Source: JAZFSZ01 sp036446455
Lineage (GTDB): Bacteria; Pseudomonadota; Gammaproteobacteria; Acidiferrobacterales; JAJDNE01
Assembly (NCBI GenBank): GCA_036446455.1
Contig: JAZFSZ010000160.1
Location: 1 to 12,287, forward strand
Direction of reading: 5' to 3'
Length of the DNA stretch: 12,287 nt
The notes beneath the pieces were generated by a model, which did no database searches, was not told the origin of the DNA, and saw only the letters and a list, made by a program, of their open reading frames with translations. Positions 1 through 5,525 of the stretch are shown in pieces; position 1 is the first letter of the stretch; each line of letters starts with the position of its first letter. The position numbers were made by a program, and so were the translations under genes.

Positions 1-403
1 CCAGTAAATAAACCCAGAAACTGAGCATATTCAAAAACGGAAACACCATATCTCTTGCACCAATCATCAACGGGATCAAATAATTGCCGAAGCCCCCCAG
101 GAACAATGCGGTTAATAAATAGATAACCATGATCATGCCATGCATGGTGACGAACTGAAGGTAGGCACTTGGGTCGATAAAGGAGAAGGTGTTCGGGAAT
201 CCGAGTTGCAGTCGCATCAAACCCGACAACACCAGCGCCACCATTCCGATTCCGATCGAGGTAACTGCGTATTGGATGGCAATAACTTTGGCGTCCTGGC
301 AAAATACATATTTACCCAACCAGGTCTTGGCGTGGTAGAGCTCGACCTCTTCGACTTCGGCAGGTCCGACATGAGTTGTAGCATCATGCACAACGGTAGA
401 CAT
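1..403 (-). CDS. coxA: Cytochrome c oxidase subunit I (coxA), 5' part, cut by the left edge
   Basis: Subunit I of an aa3/caa3-type heme-copper oxidase, the membrane subunit that reduces O2 and pumps protons. About 134 codons are visible. The start is ATG at 403–401, with a strong GAGGAG ribosome site six bases upstream. After a ~40-residue hydrophilic N-terminus comes the first membrane helix (about residues 42–62). The family signature MHGMIMV follows, with His88 in the position of the low-spin heme a ligand, then helix II and the conserved GGFGNYLIPLMIG stretch. The rest of the protein, including the CuB ligands, lies outside the window. coxB lies 85 bases upstream on the same strand, the usual coxB–coxA order. 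The family is certain; whether the gene is intact cannot be seen. Confidence 0.96.
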   Translation of the reverse strand, partial: MSTVVHDATTHVGPAEVEEVELYHAKTWLGKYVFCQDAKVIAIQYAVTSIGIGMVALVLSGLMRLQLGFPNTFSFIDPSAYLQFVTMHGMIMVIYLLTALFLGGFGNYLIPLMIGARDMVFPFLNMLSFWVYLL

Positions 404-488
404 CAGATTCTCCTCTTCGCCAAATCATGCTAATTCGCCTGAATTTCATCACTACTTGACCATTTCAACAAATCAAGCCTGTCGGTCA

Positions 489-1913
489 TTACAGGGTGTT
501 GATGTAAGCAACCATGTCATTGATAGCCTGATCGTCGATCAGAGTTTTGGCCATCAATACCATCTGGTGTCCGTACATGTCGCGCGGATGCTTGCCGCGA
601 ATACCCTGTTTGAAATTCCTCAATTGCGTAACCATATACCAATCACTCATGCCTTTAAGCCCGGGGGCATTCATGGCCTGTATACCCTGCCCCCTGCGAC
701 CGTGACAGGCGCCGCAGGTCGCATAACGTTTTTTACCGTTTGCCGCATTCCCCGTCACCGTGGCCGGGGCGGGTTTATCCGGCAAGGTCTTGATATAGGC
801 GACGACATTTTTTATGGCAGTATCATCAGCCAACGTTGCTGCCATCGGCGCCATCATTTTGCCGAACATGTCTTTCTCGTGTGTACCCCGAGCGCCTTGC
901 TTGTAATATTTCAATTGCCGCTTGAGGTACCAGTCTCCTTGCCCAGCCAATTTAGGTGCATTCAGTACGGCGTTTCCCTGCCCTTGCAGACCATGACAGC
1001 TACCACACACCGAATAGAGCTGTTTGCCTGCGGCCACATTGTCGGCTACTTTCTGTGATTTTAAGGTTTGCGCGAACGTCGGATAGCTGCTTAACCACGT
1101 CTGATAGGCAACCTCTTCGTCTACCACAACTTTGCCACGCATGGTGAAATGCGCGATGCCGCATAATTCTTCACAGAGCAAGTCGTATTTCCCGATTTTG
1201 GTTGGCGTGAACCAAACATAAGTGACCAGGCCCGGCACTAAGTCCATCTTGACCCGGAACTGCGCTACCGCGAAGTCGTGTAATACGTCAGTAGAGCGGA
1301 GCAACACTTTGACCGGTTTGTCGATGGGAAGATGCACTTCTGGACTTGCGACCAGGATATCGTCTTGTCCGTTTGGGTCGTCTGGATTCATCCCAAATGG
1401 GTTGTTATCGTTGATGTACTTGGCAGCAACGGTTCCCAATACGCCGTCCTTTCCAGGAAAGCGGTAGCTCCAGTGCCACTGCTTGCCAACGGCCTCAAAC
1501 ACCGCCGCGTCTTCCGGAACATTGACGAACTTGGCCCAGACAAATAAACCAGGCGCCAACATGGCAATGACACCTATCGTGGTCAAACCGGTGAGCCACC
1601 ACTCCAGCTTCTTGTTCTCGGGTTGGTACTGCGCTCGTGCGTCCTTCCGATAACGGTAGCGATATATGGAATAGGCCATGAATAAATTTATGGCGACGAA
1701 GACAAAACCGGTAACCCAGAAGGTGATTTCGATCGTATCGTCGATCGTACCCCAGTTGGAGGCTATCGGTGTAAGCCACCATGGGCTCAGGAAGTGAAAT
1801 AGAACAGAACCAACGACCAACAAGATTAGCGCGATTACCAGTAGCATACTTAGATTATATAATGCAGTTACAAATTTAAACAAACCGTTTTGGCCGGTGT
1901 AAACCTTCTTCAA
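489..1913 (-). CDS. coxB: Cytochrome c oxidase subunit II fused to two cytochrome c domains (caa3-type coxB)
   Basis: Subunit II takes electrons through the CuA centre and passes them to subunit I. The 474-residue protein has an N-terminal hydrophobic helix (about 17–45), two further membrane helices (about 62–82 and 105–127) and a periplasmic cupredoxin domain. All CuA ligands are visible: His212, Cys247, Glu249, Cys251, His255 and Met258 (motif CEELCGIAHFTM). Two class I cytochrome c domains follow, with heme sites CGSCH at 303–307 and CGACH at 400–404. Plain subunit II lacks these, and many caa3 enzymes have only one. The two domains resemble each other strongly and look like a tandem duplication. 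The chosen start is TTG at 1913, four codons after an in-frame TAA, with no clear ribosome site. ATG at 1847 (residue 23) is possible but would cut into the first helix. Cotranscription with coxA is likely. Confidence 0.94.
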   Translation of the reverse strand: MKKVYTGQNGLFKFVTALYNLSMLLVIALILLVVGSVLFHFLSPWWLTPIASNWGTIDDTIEITFWVTGFVFVAINLFMAYSIYRYRYRKDARAQYQPENKKLEWWLTGLTTIGVIAMLAPGLFVWAKFVNVPEDAAVFEAVGKQWHWSYRFPGKDGVLGTVAAKYINDNNPFGMNPDDPNGQDDILVASPEVHLPIDKPVKVLLRSTDVLHDFAVAQFRVKMDLVPGLVTYVWFTPTKIGKYDLLCEELCGIAHFTMRGKVVVDEEVAYQTWLSSYPTFAQTLKSQKVADNVAAGKQLYSVCGSCHGLQGQGNAVLNAPKLAGQGDWYLKRQLKYYKQGARGTHEKDMFGKMMAPMAATLADDTAIKNVVAYIKTLPDKPAPATVTGNAANGKKRYATCGACHGRRGQGIQAMNAPGLKGMSDWYMVTQLRNFKQGIRGKHPRDMYGHQMVLMAKTLIDDQAINDMVAYINTL

Positions 1914-2202
1914 TTGCCAATCGCTTTAGATTGCAAGATGCCCAGAAGATCCAACGCCCCAATGACCTACTTTTTTCCACAACAGTTGTACGTCTATTAT
2001 TGAAAGCGGCTTTTATTGCTCACTGCCGATCTTCTGCATCGGCTTTCATTATTCTTACAGCGGCAGTCTGCCTGTTAACGCACTTGTTATATACCAGCAT
2101 TAACCCTCTTCATTTTGCATAAAACTTTTTTGTGGTGTCTTTATCTTCAGGCCATAACCAATTATGCCACTGGACACTGCGCAAAAAGGGACGCATACCA
2201 AC
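1914..2202. other. Intergenic region upstream of coxB, no gene recognised
   Basis: No convincing coding sequence is present on either strand; a 63-codon plus-strand reading frame here has no family resemblance or ribosome site. The region should contain the coxB promoter (minus strand), but I see no clear -35/-10 pair. A structured stretch lies at 2002–2047. Outer arms GAAAGC/GCTTTC enclose a perfect 6-bp hairpin, GCCGAT (2025–2030) and ATCGGC (2038–2043). It has no good T-tract, so its role is unknown. Towards 2202 the sequence grades into the transposase remnant. Confidence 0.4.
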
Positions 2203-2430
2203 TCATGTTGTTCCTTCCTCAATCGTCCACACGGATAATACGGTAAAGCTCGCCCCGTCATCTCTTCCAACGTCTGCCGGATTACGCTCCACGTGGCGCA
2301 CAGCAGCCCAACGGTAATCCTCATCCAAGTACCGCGGAGAAAAATTGCCCTGCCAGAGACGCCCTTTGGTCCCGCGTGCGATTGACCCGTTGGTCATAGC
2401 GTACATGCAGGAATTGAACGCAACCCACAA
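2203..2430 (-). pseudogene. Remnant of a REP-associated tyrosine (IS200-like Y1) transposase
   Basis: The minus-strand frame carries the pattern GRLWQGNF, then LDEDYRWAAVRHVERNP. This matches my memory of the conserved middle to C-terminal part of RAYT/TnpA_REP transposases (typically LWQGRF…LDEDYLWAAVRYVERNPVRAG). Only about 55 codons look related. The N-terminal half with the HUH motif is missing, and upstream in this frame a TAA follows within about nine codons. After ERNP the expected VRAGLV sequence is lost and the frame runs into unrelated residues before TGA. I read it as a decayed, non-functional copy of a single-strand transposase that mobilises REP palindromes. It lies between coxB and gpsA, and hairpin repeats are found just to its right. 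Confidence 0.62.
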
Positions 2431-2685
2431 TTCCTTCGCGGGTTTAGAGGTCGAGTGTCCGGGAAACCCGGTGAGAGCGCCTTTACCACGGCGTTTTAAT
2501 CCTTGAGTTTAGGGGGTGTCAGTGGTGGCTTGGTGGGACAGAACTCCCTGTGGTGGACGGCAGGATTTAGTGGCTGTTTTATACGGATTTCGACTGCTGG
2601 GCTTCACTTCGTTCAACCCAGCCTAACGACTGCCAGAAAATGGCATGAATGCCGTTACCGTGCCTTATTGTCTCCTGCAGGGACT
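2431..2685. other. Non-coding stretch downstream of gpsA with short hairpins
   Basis: No gene is supported here. The region holds three short inverted repeats: CCGGG-AAA-CCCGG (2459–2471), GCTGGG…CCCAGC (2596–2622) and GGCAT-GA-ATGCC (2642–2653). None is followed by a T-run on the minus strand, so I cannot name a gpsA terminator. Given the adjacent transposase remnant, the region may be old mobile-element or REP-type debris. Confidence 0.45.
2596..2622. repeat. Dispersed-type hairpin repeat (GCTGGG…CCCAGC)
   Basis: A 6-bp perfect stem with a 15-base interior, reading on the minus strand as GCTGGGTTGAACGAAG and onward. It resembles the TGGGTTGAACGAAGTGAA-type intergenic sequence that I recall as widespread in proteobacterial genomes, often near decayed RAYT genes. 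Only one copy lies in this window, so its repeat nature is inferred and not shown. Confidence 0.4.
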
Positions 2686-3690
2686 CTATTCCGCCCGCGG
2701 TTCTCTGGAAAGTAATGCCTCAACCGCCTCCTGGGGTGAGCACTTACCCGCGAGCACTCGTGCGGTTTGTTCGGTGATGGGCAGGTCGACACCCAGTTCA
2801 TCGGCCAGTGCTAAAAGTTCGCTGGCGCTGGTCACACCTTCGGCTTCTTGCCCCAGCTCGCCCAGGATTTCTGGCAGCTTACGGCCTTGACCGAGACCGA
2901 GACCGACACGGCGATTACGCGACTGATCGTCGGTAGAGGTCAGGATCAGATCACCGACCCCGGCGAGTCCCATGAAGGTTTCCGGGTGACCGCCCATGGC
3001 CACGCCGAGTCGCGTCAGTTCCGCCAACCCACGGGTGATCAGCGCCACCCGGGCATTGGCGCCAAACCCTAGCCCGTCACTAATACCGGCGGCAATGGCG
3101 ATGACATTCTTGATCGCACCCCCCAACTGAACACCAATGACATCGCTATTGGTATAGACACGAAAACGGTCGTTGCGCAGCCAGCCTGCCACTTCTTCTG
3201 CGACCGCCTCATTTTTTGACGCCACGGTAATGCCGGTGGGCAGTTTATCCGCGACTTCACGGGCGAAGGTCGGACCTGATACCACTGCACTTTTAACCGA
3301 GTCACCCAATACCTCATCCAACACCTGACTCAGCAATTTATGCGTACCGGACTCAAGCCCCTTGGTGGCCCAGGCGATACAGGTATCACCATTTACCGCG
3401 GGTTGAATAGCCTGCAAGGTGGCACGAAAAGCATGACTGGGAACGACGATCAAAAAACGACTGACCTCGTGCGCCAGCTCATTGAGATCTTCACGGATAG
3501 AGAGGGATGGTGGAAAAGAAACACCGGGCAGGTAATTGGCGTTTTCTTTCTCATGGGCCAAACGTGCCAAACGTGCCGGATCGTAGCCCCATAGACACGT
3601 ATCGATGCCATTGCGTGCCAGCAGAATCGCCAGTGCCGTACCCCAGGAGCCGGCACCGAGAACAGCGATTTGTGGTGATGGCGCTGACAT
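2686..3690 (-). CDS. gpsA: NAD(P)-dependent glycerol-3-phosphate dehydrogenase
   Basis: GpsA reduces dihydroxyacetone phosphate to sn-glycerol 3-phosphate in the cytoplasm, supplying the backbone for phospholipids. At 334 residues it has the usual length. The N-terminal Rossmann fold opens with VLGAGSWGTALA (residues 10–21). The C-terminal domain holds GGAIKNVIAIAAG, with the likely catalytic Lys194, and the signature GLAGVGDLILT followed by S/R-rich NRRVGLGLGQG. The start is ATG at 3690, 27 bases after the secB stop, with only a weak ribosome site (GGTAAG). It is the last gene of yibN–grxC–secB–gpsA. In E. coli cysE follows; here a transposase remnant and non-coding sequence follow instead. 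It appears intact. Confidence 0.97.
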   Translation of the reverse strand: MSAPSPQIAVLGAGSWGTALAILLARNGIDTCLWGYDPARLARLAHEKENANYLPGVSFPPSLSIREDLNELAHEVSRFLIVVPSHAFRATLQAIQPAVNGDTCIAWATKGLESGTHKLLSQVLDEVLGDSVKSAVVSGPTFAREVADKLPTGITVASKNEAVAEEVAGWLRNDRFRVYTNSDVIGVQLGGAIKNVIAIAAGISDGLGFGANARVALITRGLAELTRLGVAMGGHPETFMGLAGVGDLILTSTDDQSRNRRVGLGLGQGRKLPEILGELGQEAEGVTSASELLALADELGVDLPITEQTARVLAGKCSPQEAVEALLSREPRAE

Positions 3691-3717
3691 TGTCTTACCG
3701 GGGTGGTGGCCTCGGAC

Positions 3718-4173
3718 TCAGGAGGTCGCCTCCTTGGCGGTGGTGTGGCGTTGCTGAAAAAGAATCTCGAAGTTGACCGGGTTGACCAGCACCGGCGGGA
3801 ACCCGCCGTGGCCAATCATGGAGGCAACAGCTTCGCGCGCAAATGGCAACAGGATATTGGCACAGTTAATCTCCAGCACCATGGGAAGATTTGCCTCTTC
3901 GATGCCAGTAATCCGGAAAAGACCTGCCTGGTGCACTTCCGCCAGAAATACAGTATTGCCCTCCGTTTTGGCTTCCACAGACAATGGCAATATCACCTCA
4001 TAGAGATCGTCGTCATCGAGCTTGTTGTATTGAATATCGATATCGATATCCAGCTGCGGTTGCTCCTGCTGCAAAAAGACTTGCGGCGAGTTGGGCGACT
4101 CAAAGGACATGTCTTTGATATAAATAGTTTCAAGTGAAAATGATCCCTGGGCGGGTGTTTTTTCTTCTGTCAC
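3718..4173 (-). CDS. secB: Protein-export chaperone SecB
   Basis: SecB is a cytoplasmic homotetrameric chaperone that keeps precursor proteins unfolded and hands them to SecA. The 151 residues match the family. After a short variable N-terminus comes the hallmark IYIKDMSFESPNSPQVF (about residues 18–34), then an acidic DIDIDIQYNKLDDDDLYEV strand region and the conserved stretch NLPMVLEINCANILLPFARE, ending in the GGFPPVLVNPVNF motif. The start is GTG at 4173, chosen because AGGAGT sits just upstream with a four-base gap. It lies 38 bases after grxC and 27 bases before gpsA, so cotranscription is very likely. Confidence 0.97.
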   Translation of the reverse strand: MTEEKTPAQGSFSLETIYIKDMSFESPNSPQVFLQQEQPQLDIDIDIQYNKLDDDDLYEVILPLSVEAKTEGNTVFLAEVHQAGLFRITGIEEANLPMVLEINCANILLPFAREAVASMIGHGGFPPVLVNPVNFEILFQQRHTTAKEATS

Positions 4174-4177
4174 GTTT

Positions 4178-4183
4178 ACTCCT
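4178..4183 (-). promoter_or_regulatory. Ribosome binding site fixing the secB GTG start
   Basis: On the minus strand AGGAGT precedes GTG by four bases. It is the best Shine-Dalgarno match in this operon and settles the non-ATG start of secB. Confidence 0.7.
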
Positions 4184-4211
4184 GATATTTTTTTGTGGAC
4201 GAAACGCCGTG

Positions 4212-4466
4212 TCAGGCCTCGAGCAGTGGCTCGAGCTCATCATCCATGTCCAGTTCCGCCAATTCGTTGTATCCGCCGATATGGCGATCACCAATAAAAA
4301 TCTGTGGCACCGTCCGGCTACCACTGCGGTCAACCATCTCCGCCCGTTTTTCGGGCTCAAGATCGACGCGGATCTTGTCTACCGCGGCGCCGCGTTTTTC
4401 CAGCAGACGCAAGGCCATCTGACAGTAGCCACAGGTAGCGGTGCAATATACCCTGACCCGGCTCAT
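4212..4466 (-). CDS. grxC: Glutaredoxin 3 (GrxC-type)
   Basis: A small glutathione-dependent disulfide oxidoreductase of 84 residues, the usual size for bacterial class I glutaredoxins. The active site is C-G-Y-C at residues 12–15. Most GrxC proteins have C-P-Y-C, so the Pro-to-Gly change is a mild oddity. TVPQIFIGDRHIGG (about 52–65) supplies the cis-proline and the glycine pair that bind glutathione. The start is ATG at 4466, with GAGG five bases upstream. The gene begins ten bases after the rhodanese stop and is followed by secB, the same order as in E. coli. It likely provides reducing power for ribonucleotide reductase or repairs glutathionylated thiols. Confidence 0.95.
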   Translation of the reverse strand: MSRVRVYCTATCGYCQMALRLLEKRGAAVDKIRVDLEPEKRAEMVDRSGSRTVPQIFIGDRHIGGYNELAELDMDDELEPLLEA

Positions 4467-4476
4467 AAAAACCTCA

Positions 4477-4893
4477 TTAACGTTCTATTGGCAAATTTTC
4501 TTTTTGCCATGCCGCGAGGCCGCCGGACAGGGAATAGACATTCTCAAATCCGCTTTTCTTTAGCGTGATCGCACCTTTCATGGAGCGATTGCCAGCACGA
4601 CAAGTGACGACAATGGGCTTGTTTTTGTATTTATTCAGCGCACCGATGTTACCTGCAAGTTTTGCCAATGGCATGTTAATGGCATCAGGAAGATGGCCTG
4701 TCTGGAATTCTTTGGGCTCGCCTACATCCACCACCACCGCATCGTCGCGGTTGATGAGCCCAACGGTCTGGGCCGAGTTCACGATTTTGATTTTATAGAT
4801 CATCTGGGTGACATAAGTCATGCCCAACATTGCCAGCACCGCGGCCAGGGCGGCGAACAAGAACCAGCTATCAATCAGGAATTCGATAAACAT
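4477..4893 (-). CDS. yibN: Membrane-anchored rhodanese-like sulfurtransferase, YibN family
   Basis: A 138-residue protein with one N-terminal membrane helix (about residues 8–27) followed by a single rhodanese domain facing the cytoplasm. The active-site loop is CRAGNRS with Cys98 as the sulfur-accepting residue, and the domain ends with the usual LSGGLAAWQ. The generally conserved DVRxxxEF motif reads DVGEPKEF here, so the common Arg is Gly58. Rhodanese domains carry persulfide sulfur to acceptors such as cyanide or thiols. The physiological partner of YibN is not established. The start is ATG at 4893, with no strong ribosome site. It stands first in yibN–grxC–secB–gpsA, and an ArsR gene lies 95 bases upstream on the same strand. 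Confidence 0.92.
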   Translation of the reverse strand: MFIEFLIDSWFLFAALAAVLAMLGMTYVTQMIYKIKIVNSAQTVGLINRDDAVVVDVGEPKEFQTGHLPDAINMPLAKLAGNIGALNKYKNKPIVVTCRAGNRSMKGAITLKKSGFENVYSLSGGLAAWQKENLPIER

Positions 4894-4988
4894 TTTACTA
4901 AACGGTGCGGTTTTAACGGACGGCAGATACTACCAGAGGGCCGCCGGGCACAGCAGGTTGATTTGCGTGAACCCGGGAATTTCGCTTA

Positions 4989-5336
4989 CTAATGCTCGTC
5001 GGAGCAGAAGGCGGCGCGCAGGGAATTGATCAAGCTGACTATTTTGGGGTCGGCAACGCGGTAAAAGACTTTATTGGCATCTTTGCGTGAGCCCAAAATA
5101 CCCTTATCGCGCAAAATCGACAGGTGCTGGGAAATGTTACTCTGGGAGGTGCCGACGTACTCGACGATCCCCTGAACGCTGATCTCTCCATTGCCGCCCA
5201 GCAGGCAAAGGATTTTCAGTCGCAGCGGATGTGCCATTGCCTTCAACGATCGAGATGCCAAATGGATGTCTTCTTCGTTGCCAATTAATGCTTCTTGCAT
5301 GCTTTCAATCGTTGCGTTCATAATGTCTGACCCCAT
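4989..5336 (-). CDS. ArsR/SmtB-family transcriptional repressor, possibly persulfide-sensing (SqrR/BigR type)
   Basis: A 115-residue winged-helix DNA-binding protein. LKAMAHPLRLKILCLL (about 31–46) is the typical ArsR helix pair, TSQSNISQHLSILRDKGIL (63–81) is the recognition helix, and RKDANKVFYRV forms the wing. No metal-binding CxCxxC (ELCVCDL) motif is present. Instead there are just two cysteines: Cys44 in the predicted alpha2 and Cys111 near the end of alpha5. The 67-residue spacing is close to Cys41/Cys107 of the persulfide sensor SqrR. With the rhodanese downstream, this suggests control by reactive sulfur, which is inference. The start is ATG at 5336. ATG at 5321 (residue 6) is also plausible, being preceded by GGGG. 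Palindromes in the upstream region could be its operator. Confidence 0.85.
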   Translation of the reverse strand: MGSDIMNATIESMQEALIGNEEDIHLASRSLKAMAHPLRLKILCLLGGNGEISVQGIVEYVGTSQSNISQHLSILRDKGILGSRKDANKVFYRVADPKIVSLINSLRAAFCSDEH

Positions 5337-5421
5337 AAATCTTCAAAACTTGCACCACAATTTCGAAAAAATCCTGTTCTCGGGCACTCACAGCCTTAGG
5401 GACTGCCTCGAGTATTAAAAT

Positions 5422-5434
5422 ATTATACAATAAT
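5422..5434. promoter_or_regulatory. Palindrome ATTAT-ACA-ATAAT overlapping a minus-strand -10 box
   Basis: A perfect inverted repeat with 5-bp arms in the region between the ArsR gene and gpmI. On the minus strand it contains a consensus TATAAT (plus 5427–5422), about 85 bases upstream of the ArsR start, but I see no good -35 at 16–18 bases. An operator overlapping a -10 box would fit autorepression. The element is a candidate only. Confidence 0.4.
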
Positions 5435-5456
5435 GAAGTACTTTAAAAGACCTTAC

Positions 5457-5473
5457 GTAAATAACTTATTTAC
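5457..5473. promoter_or_regulatory. Perfect 17-bp inverted repeat GTAAATAA-C-TTATTTAC, candidate operator
   Basis: Eight-base arms match exactly around a single central C, 52 bases upstream of gpmI and about 120 bases upstream of the ArsR start. A one-base centre rules out an RNA hairpin, while two-fold symmetry of this size fits a dimeric winged-helix repressor. A smaller palindrome, AAGTACTT, lies at 5436–5443. Which protein binds here is not shown by the sequence; the ArsR product is the natural candidate. Confidence 0.5.
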
Positions 5474-5525
5474 ACGCCATACCAGGGGGTATAGCGGGTA
5501 AGAAGGATAAGAGCAAAAGAACCGA

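Noticed and set aside
456..1058. 200-codon plus-strand open frame opposite coxB
   Set aside because: It lies wholly antisense to the coxB cytochrome domains, has no recognisable family pattern, and the opposite frame is clearly real.
1931..2122. 63-codon plus-strand frame with hydrophobic residues upstream of coxB
   Set aside because: TTG start without ribosome site, no family resemblance, and it overlaps the probable coxB control region.
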